DNA of 64,000 nt, taken from contig NC_079875.1 in NCBI RefSeq assembly GCF_029227915.1, positions 27,962,001-28,026,000 of the forward strand, read 5' to 3'. Of the stretch, positions 19,180-31,350 are shown in pieces. The stretch's first letter is position 1. The number at the start of each line of letters is the position of its first letter. This DNA comes from Hydractinia symbiolongicarpus (lineage: Eukaryota; Cnidaria; Hydrozoa; Anthoathecata; Hydractiniidae). Under the pieces are notes generated by a model. That model was not told the origin of the DNA. It saw only the letters and a list, made by a program, of their open reading frames with translations, and ran no database searches. Both the position numbers and the translations under genes were made by a program.

Positions 19180-21845
19180 CATCAATATTTACCCAGGATA
19201 TACATTTCAGAATAAATTTCTGCTTTTCAAATGTGTCCTGCTAAAATTAAAATCAAATACTCTGCATTATATACAATTAAATATAAAATCGCCGATGTTC
19301 TAAAATCCAATAAAATGAAAAGGAATAGGCAAAACAAAAAGAAAAACGCTAAGCACATAGATGAAATGGTGAAAATACACTAAAGATAAGATTATAGGTG
19401 TCCATGAGTTAAGCGCTCAAATGGGAGATAATTGGTATAAATGGGTGAGGCAACAAAGCTAGTATAATATATGAAATATTGAAAATGCTATACTAAGAGA
19501 CGAAAGATGAAACATGCCATATCACAAATGCTTCCTTCTGCTAAATGTCGAATGAATAATCGGCAAAAAACATTTTAATTCAAAACCGCGTATGTCATAA
19601 GCTTGCAGTATCTAAAAACATCAAGTAGAAAGGGTGAGAAACAGAGGTGAAAACATATAAATAAGGAAGACTAGACAAGGTTTAAGAGCTTCATATTGTG
19701 TTAGGGTCCAAAGTCCAAATAAAGTGTGTAAGTAGGCCAAACGATTAAAAAATATGGTTATCCAATTTATTTTTAAATTTCCTATAACTAGGCTCCCTTC
19801 GTATATCTATTGGTAAAGAATTATATATACTGGCACCCATATAGTAAAAACCATTTCTTGCCATATCCAAACGTACTGCTGGTAACTTTAGCGAATAACA
19901 ATTGTTTCGAGTCAGTCTTTGATGGTTTAGCAGCTGAAAGTGGTTCCAATAATTTGAGCATGTTTTACGATCAATACATTTTCTGACAATATTACAAGCA
20001 TTTCGTTGAATTTTGTCGTAAATGGGTTGTAAACTGTTGTTGTTAGTTACTACTCTGGCACGTCTATCCAAGGACTGCAGTTTGTTCAACTGGGTGTTAT
20101 TCAGGTTCAAATTGATGATACTATTGAATGTAATGATTGGAGTTATCATTGTTTCGTAAATCTTTTTAGCAGTTGTATCGTCAACTTCGGATCGTAGTCT
20201 CGTCAGTAAACGGAGTCTTCCAGATGCTTTTTTGTATGTAGAGTCGAAGTTGTTATTTAGAGACAACTTAGGATCAATAGTTGATCCCAAATACTTGTAG
20301 CTTTTCGTCTCATTAATCTCCACAAAATTACTTGACAATGATATTTTTCCTTTAGCACTTTTCAACATTTTACTCGTCCCGAATATCATCCATTCTGTTT
20401 TCCCTTTGTTTAAATTAATAACAAGATCATTTTCTCGTAGATATGTCTCAACAGCAAGAAGTTCTTCATTTAATAGATTTTCAAGGACGAGAAAGCTTTC
20501 ACTTGAGAAGTAGATAACAGTGTCATCTGCAAATTTAATAACGCTAGCTTTAAGTAGGACATTATCAAAGTCATTAAAGAAAATTAAAAATAATAATGGC
20601 CCGAGTATGGACCCTTGCGGAACACCACAATTCACTGGTTGTGGGTCAGATTTGATGTTATTTATCACTACTTCCTGCTTTCTCCCAAACAAATAATCAG
20701 AAAACCATTCTAGTTCGTTACCAAGTATACCATAGGCTGATAATTTCTCAATTAAAATACTATGGCCAACCGTGTCGAAGGCTTTTGACAAGTCCATGAA
20801 AACTGCAGCAACGTATTTTTTCTTATCAACTTCCTTTCTAATGTCATCTAACAATAGATTAGCAGCCAAATCTGTTGATCTGAGACGACGATACCCAAAT
20901 TGATACTAAGATAGTAAGTTGTTCTTCTCAAGATATTCGATAACTTGGTCATATACTGCCCTTTCGAGAATTTTTGAGATGACCGGCAATATAGATATAG
21001 GTCTATAGTTATTGTTATCGTCAGTCGAACCTTTTTTAAAAATTGGCTTAACTACAGCATGTTTCCATTCTCCAGGTATCATAGCCGTTTGTATCGATAA
21101 GTTTATTATGTGACAAAGTGGAGCAGCGATTTGACTGGAACAATCTTTGAGCAGTCCAGGTGGAAGATCGTCTACACCTGTGGCTTTACTTCTCTTTAAT
21201 TTTTTCAGTTCTTTTTCGATCGATATTTTCGATACATATTTGAAGGTAAATATGGAAGTAGTTCGTAATTTCGACCATTGTGGTTGTTTCCATACAAAAT
21301 CTTTTAAGTGAATCGATTTCTCCTTGATTTGAGCTGCTATTGAAGAGAAAAACAAACATAGTGATTCAACTTTCGATTTGGTTGCTGTAGCATCACTGAC
21401 GACGTTTCGTGGTTTAGTTGGCATTATTTTCTTTATCGTATCCCAAAATTTCTTTGGATTATGACAATTCTGTGCTAGTAAGTTTTTACTAAATTGGGAC
21501 TTCGATTCTCGTATTTTACGTGTACATAAGTTTCGAACTTTGCAGTAAGCCTTCCAGTCGCTTGGCTTTTTCGATTTTCGCGCTTTTCGTAAAGCCTCTC
21601 TTTCGTTCATCAATTTATATATCTCATTGTTAAGCCACGGACAAAATTGTCCTTTGACTGTCTTCCCGATGATAGGGGCATGTTTGTTGAACAATGCGGT
21701 GAGAGTAGTTTTGAAATATGACCATGCGATGTTCACATCGTTCATTCCATAAAGTTCACCCCAGTCGTGTTTACTAATTTCGTCAACCATTTGCTCACTA
21801 GAGTACTTGGCATACTTGGCATAAAAACACCTCCGTAGACTGACC
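19180..21845 (-). mobile_element. 5'-truncated non-LTR retrotransposon (LINE-A)
   Basis: Antisense LINE consisting of about 560 bp of 3' untranslated sequence, a reverse-transcriptase ORF (19745-21790) and no endonuclease domain. The absence of the upstream endonuclease indicates the usual 5' truncation of target-primed insertion. The 5' edge lies near 21845, where THAP-domain coding sequence of the neighbouring transposon begins. The 3' edge runs into the TTTA tract. No target-site duplication could be defined, because the sequences on the two sides belong to different elements. Confidence 0.7.
19745..21790 (-). pseudogene. Non-LTR reverse transcriptase with one internal stop
   Basis: One continuous frame of about 680 codons with a single TAG at 20906-20908. 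The N-terminal part shows the region before the palm (CPWLNNEIYKLMNEREAL, NPKKFWDTIKKIMP, KSKATGVDDLPPGLLKDCS, WKHAVVKPIFKKG, YRPISILPVISKILE). After the stop follow YQFGYRRLRST, FMDLSKAFDTV (motif A, Asp), NCGVPQGSILGPLLFLIFFND (motif B), KFADDTVIYFSS (motif C, FADD) and NKGKTEWMIFG (motif D). The C-terminal thumb is present up to the natural stop at 19745. The order and spacing fit jockey/CR1-type reverse transcriptases. The stop (probably from CAG) makes this copy inactive unless read through. Confidence 0.9.
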
Positions 21846-21856
21846 CCTTTACGGGT

Positions 21857-24336
21857 AGTATTTTATCACATTCCTAGTGCGAAAAAAGATAAAGAGCTTC
21901 GGAATAAATGGCTACACAATATAAAAAGAAGTGGTACCTTGCCGAAAGACTCTGGGTTTTATATTTGTTCTCATCATTTTGAACCAGAGTGCTTCGAAAG
22001 AGATTTACAAGTAAGTCTTTTCGTTACCTATGTTTCACCAAACAGCCAAACATTTGTCTTTCTCGTATTTAGAAAAATTCAACACAGTTTCATTTATTAC
22101 AGCCATTTCCAAAACAAAACCATGTCAAAAAAAATCATTATATTTTCTTCGCATGTTCGCATTTTCTTTCCCCCAGTGCTGAATGTTTTTTTAACATCGA
22201 AAAATCCTTCAAGAACATGTGCTTTCGTAAGACGGGGATAATGGAAGTCTATTATTTTTAAATTTCTAGGCTGAACTAATGGGTTCTCCACCGCGGAAGA
22301 AATTAAAAGATGGTGCTGTTCCGACCTTGTTTAATTTTACAAAACAGCCTGAGAAACGTAAAAGAACAGAAAAAAGAATCGAAGACCGTCAGAAACGACA
22401 GGTAAAATAAGTGTCTATATGTTTTTGCAATACAGAGGGTTTGTTTTAAAATGAAATTTTGTTTGGTTATCTTCTAGCTAATTGATTCTATGCTGGAAAC
22501 AGAAGCAAGTGATACTACACAACCTGAAAATAAACAAGAAATGGGAACCCAGACTGAAACAAATGGCGTTGATAAAGCTGTCAATGCTGTCAAGTGCACT
22601 AAAACACGCGGCGTTCAATGTCAATCATCACTGTATGTGAGTCATGAAAAGGTTGGAATCCAAGTAGCTCCAATAAAAGTGAAGATTCCAAAACCAAAAA
22701 AAAAGAAGGACAAATGTTGTAATACCGATTTTTCTTTCTCGCCCGATGTAGAAGTATCGATGTCTGTCATAGAAGAATTTTCAGAATACGAGGAAGAAGC
22801 AATTAGTAATAATGAGAAAAGTCAAGACGAATCGTTCAATTTGGAAAATCTGTCAGATAGTGAGAATGATAACGACTCCGATGCGGACATTCCCGACCTA
22901 AACGGCACGTGTTTTATCGTTTTTTGGTCTTGTCTTCTACCTCTGCTACGATTTTGTTTCACCTGTTTTAAGCCAGCTGAAGTGAATAAAATTGCAGTTA
23001 AAGGGACTCAACTAATCGTACATTTGCTGTGCAGTGACCATCATGCTCACCAATGGTCATTGCAACCACTGGTGAGTAAGCGACCGTGGGGAAATTTATT
23101 GCTTTCCTCAGCCATTTTAATTTCCGGTAACACATACCATCGCGTTAAAGAAATGATGCAAATCGCAAAAATACGTTTTTTGTCCAAAACCACCTTTTAC
23201 GAAATACAAAAAAAGTACATATTCCAAGCGATTCACAAAATATATTCCACTCATCGAGAATTACGATTTCAGTCTTACCTAGAAAGCAATGAGGCACTAG
23301 ACTTAGCAGGCGATGGGAGGTGTGATTCACCAGGTTACAGTGCAAAGTGCGGAACTTACACGTTACTTAATTCAAAATCAAATGAAATAGTTGATTTCAT
23401 GTAGTTCATGTCGGCCAAGTTGGGAATTCGTCGCGTATGGAAAAACAAGGATTGATTGTTGTTCTTAATCGTTTGTTAGAAAATCAACTGTCAATTGAAG
23501 GCATTGCAACTGACAGGCACGTTCAAATCCGGAAGTACATGCGAGAAGAACGCAAGGATATTAAGCACCATTTTGACGTATGGCATATGGGGAAAAACAT
23601 TAAAAGAAAGTTGGTCAAATGTGCCAAGAAAACAACTGCTAAAGATTTACTTCTTTGGGTAAAAGCTGTCATAAATCATTTCTGGTGGTGTTGCGCCTCT
23701 GGTAATGGTAACGTGGTAGAGTTACGAGAGAAATGGCTGAGTTTGTTGTGTCATGTAAAGAACAAACACAAATGGGAAAGCAACAAAATATATCACAAAT
23801 GTGAACACTCTAAACTCTCTAAATTAGAACAGCGATCAAAAAAATGGTTGATGGAAGGAACGCCTGCTTACAAAGCCCTTGAATCTGTAGTTCGGGCTAA
23901 GTCTTTGTTGCGTGATTTGAAGTACTTCGTCGAGTTCAAACACACAGGAAGTTTGGAAGTTTACCACTCACTCTACAACAAATATTGCCCAAAGAGGTTA
24001 CACTTTAGCTTTGCAGGAATGATTGCTAGGTCACAACTCGCCGTTCTTGACTTTAATGCTGGAGCTGGCTCCTCCCACGCACAAACATCGTCTGGAGAGC
24101 ATCGCTATAAGCAACAATACTCGAGGATTACAGACTCCTGGGGTGTCAAAAAAGTTTACACGGAAAAGCAAAGGTCGTACGTAGAGGATATTGTAAGTGA
24201 AGTTAAGTATTTGGTTACAACTAAAGAAGGGTACGCAGCTCCCAAAGTCGCCGATGTTCCAAATTATATAGCGCCAAGAGAGAAACCAGATAAAAAAGAA
24301 GCCATTGAAAATATGAAAACAAGGTTTACATTGTAA
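21857..24336 (+). pseudogene. THAP-domain transposase, Kolobok type (three visible exons, one frameshift, 5' part missing)
   Basis: Exon to 22010 encodes the second half of a THAP zinc finger (FYHIPSAKK, KWLHNIKR, ICSHHFEPECF) and ends at a GTAAGT donor. Exon 22270-22401 (acceptor TTTCTAG, donor GTAAAA) has RKKLKDGAVPTLF, the linker usual after THAP domains. Exon 22478-24336 (acceptor CTTCTAG) carries an acidic Ser/Glu region, then the transposase core with LDLAGDGRCDSPGYSAK near 23295 and ATDRHVQIRKYM and FDVWHMGKNIKRK near 23510-23600. All junctions are phase 0. A one-base loss near 23400 breaks the frame between IVDF and VHVGQVG. The first THAP Cys pair is absent, lost upstream at the LINE-A junction. 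THAP plus this core is typical of Kolobok elements as I recall; P-element relatives are the alternative. Confidence 0.7.
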
Positions 24337-24396
24337 TAATTTTTTTTTTATTAATATTCAATCCCCTCTTTAGCTCTAAGGTTGAAGTTGGTTCTT

Positions 24397-25420
24397 TTAT
24401 TCAGAATCGGAATCCGTGTTTTCATACAGTCGTTTGTCGTCGGATTTGCTCTCCGTGAATGGGATATAAATACCATTTTCAGATGGATATTTATTATGAA
24501 TTGCCCATAAAGCACACGACGGTATAATTTTTCGCACACCTTTTCCCAATCTGTTATGTATCCACCACGTGTACTGTTTATAACCGGCAAAACGTAGTGA
24601 ACTAAAAAGAAATTGTGATATAACACAAGTTTGTTCCCAAGTCCTTTCTTGCCCTTAACCCTTAAAATAAAATGCAATAAAAAAACGTACCAATTATCCG
24701 TGTGCATTGCATCGCCCCTTAAATTATTTAGAACAGAAAGTGCAGTGGTTAGTACTGGTTTACATAGACAAACCATCCCAAAAGTTTCGGCTTCAGTTAT
24801 ACATTGTTTTCCTAAAAAGAAAATTACCCCCGTCTCGAGTTTTGATTTTTGAGCGCACGTTCTCATTCGATTTGTAAAGCTGAATAAAATAAAACAACCA
24901 CCGTTGTGTTTTTTTTGTGAGATTGTTTTGGCAGTAGCGAATGATAACGAATAAAATATATGCGAAGGAGAGTTAAATGTTTTTGAGAAAAAACTTATGT
25001 TAGGCAAAATATTTTGAAAGAAGTTTTGCGTCAGTTGTCGTGTTCGTAGGCATATTTTTTTTTATCAACGCGAAGACCAATATTTAAAGGGAATATGTAT
25101 AGTTTTGTTATGGTTTTAAACACGAAAAAGAAAATTATGCTTGGCTAAATTTTTTGTTTATTTTACCTTCAAAATGATTGTCAGGAATTTCATTTGTATC
25201 CCTGCAACACAAGCTTTCACTGTACGACTCCATCGCTCTACAGTGACCACCGCATTGGCACCAGTTATTATTGCCGATCCTTGAAACTTCATCTTCTTCC
25301 TCATCACTCTCGGAACTACACGTTCCTAATTTCAAAATTGAAGGGTCTGAGAGTGGATAAATCAGGTATGTCATCGTTTTCATCTTCGTTAGAACTTGAA
25401 TCGCTTCGAATTTGATCCAT
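24397..25420 (-). pseudogene. P2X7 C-terminal (ballast)-domain gene, three exons, one frameshift
   Basis: Exons 25420-25167, 24811-24691 and 24601-24397 join with consistent phase (donors GTAAAA and GTACGT, acceptors TTTTTAG). The product starts with an acidic Ser/Asp/Glu-rich region. Next comes NWCQCGGHCRAM and SLCCRDTNEIP (zinc-binding Cys cluster). Exon 2 gives CITEAETFGMVCLCKPVL. Exon 3 gives FAGYKQYTWWIHNRLGKGVR, KIIPSCALWAIHNKYP, then an acidic tail. This order matches the cytoplasmic ballast domain of vertebrate P2X7 receptors, without any channel part. A single-base-scale shift near 25330 breaks exon 1. It converges on the transposase gene with 60 bp between stops, inside the same element. 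Its biochemical role in a transposon is unknown; DNA or nucleotide binding are guesses. Confidence 0.75.
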
Positions 25421-26045
25421 TGCTTACAAAACTAACACTGTATTTTCAAAGAAGTAATTTGTTACAGATTTGTAAAGAAATATAGCAGGAAAGAAGTAGA
25501 TTCTTCTAGCAAATTGTGTAGCCTGTGTTGTGACTCTTTCACGCGATGCAATGTTTTGAACTATAAAACGTCATACTTGAGTTAGAACCCAGCTTTTTTT
25601 TTCTGACACGCTTTTTCAAAAACGGAGCATTTTCAAGAAGTTTGTGTCAACATTAGAGACATTTCCGATGTATTATAAAATAAAATAAATTTATTTTTTT
25701 GACCGAACTTCCCCTTTAAATTTCATCACTTTCAGGATCAAACAATAGGCCTAGTCTTGCCACCAAATATTTACCTTCAAATGGACTTTTTTTCATGTCA
25801 GAGGGGCCAACATGATAGTCTGAATTCTCATCTGAATCCAACCGAGACAGACGCTAACGTTTCTCTCTGAAGGATTTTTTTTATGTTTGTCTTTAAAACT
25901 GAGTATATTTTGTGTGAAAAAATAAATAAAACAAGTATCACAGTGGTGGACTATACCTGTCAAAGAAGTTATATTCTTGGATGTTAATTCCGTCATGTGG
26001 TCACATTAGTTTTGATACCAGCACCGTTACAACTATTATCCCAGA

Positions 26046-28518
26046 CTAACTTTGATGATTCATATCATCAACAGTTCCGATATTGCCTCGGATATCAATT
26101 CTTTGGCATGTCAGTACATGTTGTGGGGTTTGAATTTCACCACAGACGCAATTTGGGCTATCAACTAATCCAATTCTATGCATGAAGTTAGCATATCTTC
26201 CGTAGCCTGAGCGGATACGATTTAGCAACACCCAATGTCGGCGCTCGAGGTCGTGACCATTAGGCTTATCCGACGGATCTGGTATGAATTGTTTGAGTCG
26301 AAAGTTCGATTCTCGAAACAGTTGCTCGAAACAGTTTTTGGCATGTTGAGCTTCAGTCTCCAGTCGGTAGAATAGTCTCTAAGGGTATCAGTGTCTTGTG
26401 ACAGAACTCTTTCGATTTCTGGAAAATCTTTCTTGCAAGTCATTAAAGCTATGTCATCTGCATAGATGTATTTCATGCTAGTGGTCGGAGGAATATCGTA
26501 CGTGTAGATATTGAATAATAGTGGTGCAAGAACAGATCCTTGCGGTACACCGTTGATCAAGGTTCTGATTCTTGACTTCTTCCCACCAATTTGAACATAG
26601 AATCGCCGTTGCGAGATCATGGACATGATCACACGTACAATGTTTTTACTTGGCAGTGTGTTGAGAAGTTTAAAAGTTAAGCCACGGTGCCAAACAGTGT
26701 CATACGCGGCCGATAGATCCACAAGTACAACTCCAGCCTTGAGCTTTTTGTTAAAGCAGCATTCAATGTCTTCAGTCAGGCGTACAACTTGGTCTTGAGA
26801 TGATCGACCTGGGCGGAAACCGGCTTGCTCCTCAGGTAAGAAAGACTCAGCAATCGGTTGAATGCGATTGTAGATCAGACGTTCGTAAAGTTTGTAAGGG
26901 ACGCAAAGTAGACTAACAGGTCTGTGGCTTGAGTACGGCCACAACTTTCGCTAGCTTCCATATCTTTGGAACTTTCGTTGTCTTTAAGCAGATGTTGAAG
27001 AATTCTCGAAGCCATTTTGTACAAGACTCGTCTATGTGGAGGAAGAACTCTGGGTGTAAGTTGTCGACACCTGGTGCTTTTCCGGCTTTGAGTGTTTTAA
27101 TTGCGGTCGTAACTTCTTCTAGTGTAAAATCACAACACACATTCAGATCTGCCGACGGAGCATTCCATGCCTCTTTCAGTTGGCGATTTACTTCCCTTGT
27201 GAATGGTTTGTTCGGGTTTTTGAACTTGCCGTTGCTTAGTAAGCATGGTGTAACTGCATTGGGACTCATTGTATTGGTATTAGGAGAAACATTCTTACGA
27301 CCAGTGAGTTTGTTTAATGTTGACCAAGCTCTCCTGCTTGAACGTTTCATGTCGATGTTTTCAACAGTAGCGATCCATTGTTCTTTTCGCTTGGAGTTTA
27401 AGTGGTCAATCAAGCGATTTGATGCATGAAGCTTTTCTTCAGATGTCTGAGCTTCTTCCAACTGGGAAGAGAGATCATCACAGGTTGCGTCCCATTTCGG
27501 AATGTATTTCTTACGGAAGCCTCTCGGTATTGTCTCTTTCGCTGCCTTTAAAAGTTTCTTTTGGAATGCTGTGAAGCAAGCATTGATGTCAGGTTCAAGT
27601 GGAGGAAGATCGTCACACATGTTCGTTGTGGCTGTACGGGAACTCCTCCCAATTGGCTTTGTTAAAGTTCCAACGAGGAATCGGTGTTGTTGGAGTATAT
27701 TCGATCAGCGCAGGGTGATGTATGACCGTAGGTCGGTGCTGAGACTTCGGAAAGTTCCCAATAATGTTGTGAACCGGGTACGGTAACGGACTGTTGATGT
27801 CATGTGTGAATAACGTCAAGTCCGGCTTCGTGAAAGTATTCCATGCTGCCGAGTGAAATGTTTTTCGTTGGTTTGGGTCATAGAGTAACCTTAGGTCAAT
27901 CGTATTTGACCATTCGTGTAGAGCTTCATCGTCAGGGTTATTTCGAGCGTAACCCCAGGTTGTGTAATGGTAGTTGAAATCTCCCGAGTATATAGCTGGG
28001 TGTTCATATCGAGAAGGTGGTTCGAAAGGAGCGTTTGGTGGCTTGTAGAAATTCGTAATGGAAATTTCACCGTTTATTGAGATAGTAATCCATTCAGTCT
28101 CGCTACCGTCTCTGCTTCGTCCAATCGGAGTAGCGGGCAGATGGCTTTGAACAAGTGTGGCGATTCCATGTTTTGCGTGGTTAATAGAGTCAATGAGAGT
28201 GTAGCCGTAGATCTTTAATTTCTCGTTGCTGGTTGCATGAGTTTCTTGGAGTAAAATAACAGATATCGAATTGTCTGTGGCAATTTTCTGGATGACTTCG
28301 CATTTCGGTCTCGTAAGGCCTTCAACATTGATTTGAAGGATAGCAGTACCAGATGGTTCGTGTAGCTTTGGATTATCAGATGGACTCTGCTGTTCTGGAT
28401 TTGGCATTAGTTTCCCAGTAAAGTACCGGTACTTACAGGGTGGATCACGAGAAGGTTGCCAATACCCACCCCTAGGTTCTAGTAAAACGAAAAGAAACAA
28501 TTGGCACAATTTATACAT
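26046..28518 (-). pseudogene. LINE-B ORF: APE endonuclease plus reverse transcriptase, frameshifted
   Basis: Frame 1 (28518-27613) gives an AP-type endonuclease: ILQINVEGLTRPKCEVIQKI, VILLQETHA (catalytic Glu), YSGDFNYHYTTWG (Asp/Asn) and DLTLFT. An extra base near 27630 shifts to frame 2 (27620-26913), with the pre-palm region KAGKAPGVDNLHPEF and WKLAKVVAVLKP. A deletion near 26930 shifts again to frame 3 (26944-26222), giving SHRPVSLLCVPYKLYERL, VLVDLSAAYDTVWH (motif A), NGVPQGSVLAPLLFNIY (motif B) and YIYADDIALM (motif C, YADD). A final shift gives RIRSGYGRYANFMHRIGL and CVCGEIQTPQHVLTC, the C-terminal Cys/His tail common to this group. The 3' end lies near 26058. Confidence 0.88.
26058..28473 (-). 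mobile_element. Non-LTR retrotransposon (LINE-B) inserted in copy B
   Basis: Antisense LINE with endonuclease, reverse transcriptase and a C-terminal Cys/His tail. It lies between GATGATTCATAT (left) and AGGTTCTAGT (right), which are almost adjacent in copy A (near 11935-11955, separated there by about 6 bases). Copy A is thus an empty site. The coding region is broken at two or more places, so the copy is inactive. Its sequence differs from LINE-A, and it belongs to another clade (jockey superfamily, exact clade not determined). Confidence 0.85.
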
Positions 28519-29280
28519 GAAAAGGTGTTAAGAATTGTCAATGTTTATGGTCAACACTAAAATAAATAAATTTTCTTAATGTGAAATTACATTGTTTACG
28601 TTGGAAAAGCATGTACTTAGTTGTATTTCCACCACGTGACAAGTAGCTATTAAGTTGTTTAGCTTCTTCACCTGATGTCTTTACCTGGAGAACATGATTT
28701 GAAATCATGTTATTGACATAGCATTGTAACGTAAAAATCAAACTAAAAATTAAAAAATCTGTATGTATCTGACCTGACAAGACATCTGGTGTAGTTTCGC
28801 CAGGCATCACTGAGACTGGGAGTTTCATTTGATCGGATATAAACCGTCGTGTAAATTGAGGTTTGCCAATACCCACCCTAGGTTCTAGTGAAACGAAAAG
28901 AAACAATTGGCACAATTTATACATAAAAAAGGTGTTAGGAATTGTCAATGTTTATGGTCAAACACTAAAATAAATAAATTTTCTTAATGTGAAATTACAT
29001 TGTTTACTTTGGAAAAGCATGTACTTAGTTGTATTTCCACCACGTGACAAGTAGCTATTAAGTTGTTTAGCTTCTTCACCTGATGTCTCTACCTGAAGAA
29101 CATGATTTGAAATCATGTTATTGACATAGCATTGTAACGTAAAAATCAAACTGAAAATTAAAAAATCTGTATGTATCTGACCTGACAAGACATCTGGTGT
29201 AGTTTCGCCAGGCATCACTGAGACTGGGAGTTTCATTTGATCGGATATAAACCGTCGTGTAAATTGAGCAATAGGCAATA
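28475..29280 (+). repeat. 406-bp tandem duplication spanning the LINE-B 5' junction
   Basis: GGTTCTAGT-AAACGAAAAG starts at 28475 and again at 28881, and both units run collinearly to AAATTGAG. Between the units lies TTTGCCAATACCCACCC, the same sequence that forms the LINE-B 5' edge at 28455-28472. The duplicated block therefore contains about 20 bp of LINE-B and arose after that insertion. Copy A has one unit and no such edge. Confidence 0.8.
28958..29278 (-). CDS. Hypothetical ORF of the duplicated segment (copy B, tandem unit 2)
   Basis: 106-codon counterpart of 12028-12348 with about nine amino-acid differences. A third version at 28538-28948 lies in tandem unit 1, where it is extended at its N-terminus by joining sequence. 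No family recognised. Confidence 0.3.
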   Translation of the reverse strand: MPIAQFTRRFISDQMKLPVSVMPGETTPDVLSGQIHTDFLIFSLIFTLQCYVNNMISNHVLQVETSGEEAKQLNSYLSRGGNTTKYMLFQSKQCNFTLRKFIYFSV

Positions 29281-31350
29281 TTTAAAAGTATTCAATCATT
29301 AGGAACCTCATTAACAATTGCAAATCATCACCCGCAGCATATTCGTATCTCTTCATTTATTTCCGTCAAAGTTTCGGTATGTTTCCCAAAGTTTGATTAG
29401 GATCAAGAGTTAGTTTTTGTGCATAATGATCGAATTTTATTGCATATTTTAACGAGTTGAAATGCCACAACCTCTTTTTTCTCCTTAACTAGGTTAAAAG
29501 TCATACATTTTAGCCATATGTTATACTGTTTACTATTCCGTACAAACAAGACAACATATGTACTTTTTTATGGGGATTTCATCATTAATAAGGAAATCAT
29601 AAAAGCGCATTGACAAGGACAGATACTTCTTACTAACAGTGGGGCATACGATTGTTTTTCGTAGTACTTGGCAAGAATCTCATTTCTAATGATGTTCTGG
29701 TCCAGGAGGGCTGCCAAGTCGTCCGTTTTCAGAGCTTTCATGATATTTTGAATGTTAAAAACTTCACTAGATGCGGTACTGGCATCTAACCTCCCTCCAT
29801 CAACTGACGTCAACTGACAGGTATTAAAAAAGGTGTTTCTTAAATGAACTTTTCCGTGGCCATACATTTAAGCTGTTTTATGTGTTTTTTATTTTAATTC
29901 AGTACATATCCTTTTCTAAAGCCGCTTCCCTAAATTCTTTTCAATGATGCCTTCATTGGACTTTACGCACATTAAAAACTTGTCTAGTTCACCCGATAGG
30001 TGTCATATGTGCTTCCACGCATATTTTTATATGCTCTGCTTTTAAATAAGTCCCATGGTAGTACTACCATATCATCCTGCTTCTGTGAATAATTTATTCA
30101 GTCCGCCGCCATCAATGTATTTCCCCAAGAGTGTTATTACCTCAGTTGCATGCATTGTAAGTCAAAAGTGATAATAGTCTTCTTCTATCCCAGTGACTTT
30201 AACGTTAATACCTTAAACCATCTTTAGCACAGAATACAGAGTTGACCAATCTGTTGGTAAGAATCTATATAATGGCAAACCTTGACACCTTGTGACAACA
30301 CCACTTTTATTAAGTAAGGAGTTGTAGGCTATCAACATTGGAGGAATAACATTGATGAAAATGTGAAAGACCGTTATAGTTTATCTTTGCAAAAGTGTTC
30401 AAATTAAAAATTGTTGTAATATCAATAATATCATAGTAATATCAGATTTACACTACAAATTTTAAATTTATCCTTCAATAAAAAAGAATAATGTGTATAA
30501 TTTAGCGTTTTGTGAAAGATATTTTTGGTTTGCTAAGTGTACCTGTCAATATCTGTACCGCAAGCAAAAAAATTGCCAAAACTGTACTTATGGTAAACAG
30601 GTTATACTAATTTAAGCAAATGAGTTTCCTTTCAATTAGTCAATTCATTGTTTTCTCGTCCGGTTTATCGGAAATCCAGAGATTTGGATAAACTACGTTA
30701 AAGAATGCCATTCTTCGCTCCACTCAACAACGAAGCGAAAATGTCATTTGCAAATACTATTGATAAAAGGAAAAAGCAAATCTAAGGTCTTTTCTCTAAA
30801 TTTTGTGTTTTCAAAGGGTTGTACGTTTCTTTGTTAAGTTTGAAGTTTTTTTCCAATTTTGACAGTAGCCATATTTGTTTTAATTATTTTCACGTTGTCG
30901 ATTTCGTTTAAGATTTTGGAATCAATTTTAGCGCGTTTTTCATAGTCGAATTCTAAATATTTTATGAGACATCTAATTATGTCTCATAAAACATTTAGAA
31001 TTTGCCTGCCTATTAAATACTGAAACGAAATGACATAGAAAGGTTGTTTTACAAAACGAAATTAAATGTGCTTGAATTTGCAGAAAAGTTCTGTGCAACG
31101 CACACACGAAGTAATAGCTATATAGAGAAGTAAAAAAATATGTCCCAATCTCCCTAATTGTTGACATATAAATTAAAATTATCTCTGTTATTGATTATTT
31201 TTAAATTTAAAATAAATGTAGCTGTCTGTTTCCTATCACTTATTTACTAAAACAAACAATTATTATATTGAATTTAACATATGCGCTAACGCGATATTTA
31301 ATTACTCTTCAATAAAACAAAACAACATAAGCAAATAACCACTATTTAAC
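29281..31350. other. Copy B sequence without a recognisable gene
   Basis: Collinear with 12349-13775 of copy A, except for about 630 bp (roughly 29.82-30.45 kb) absent from copy A. A conserved minus-strand frame at 29568-29867 corresponds to 12679-12876 (MKALKTDDLAALLDQN, QSYAPLLVRSICPC) and may be an exon of unknown identity. No RNA gene seen. Confidence 0.4.

Larger units (their letters stand above)
21850..25715. mobile_element. Kolobok-like DNA transposon with THAP transposase and P2X7-domain companion gene
   Basis: Two convergent multi-exon genes, a THAP-domain transposase on plus (to 24336) and a P2X7-ballast-domain gene on minus (24397-25420), lie back to back. The right end reads GAACTTCCCCT directly followed by TTAA (25716-25719). 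At the corresponding place in duplicate copy A (11570-11573) TTAA is present without the element, which fits the TTAA target preference of Kolobok elements. An outer end beginning AGGGGAAGTTCGG is inferred. The left end and the first part of the THAP domain are missing, replaced by LINE-A. Autonomous activity is therefore excluded for this copy. Confidence 0.65.

Noticed and set aside
24351-25007. Single long minus-strand frame of 218 codons
   Set aside because: It reads through an intron (24602-24690) and misses exon 3's true frame; the spliced P2X7-domain gene explains the sequence better.
26929-27429. 166-codon plus-strand frame
   Set aside because: It is the antisense shadow of the LINE-B reverse transcriptase.
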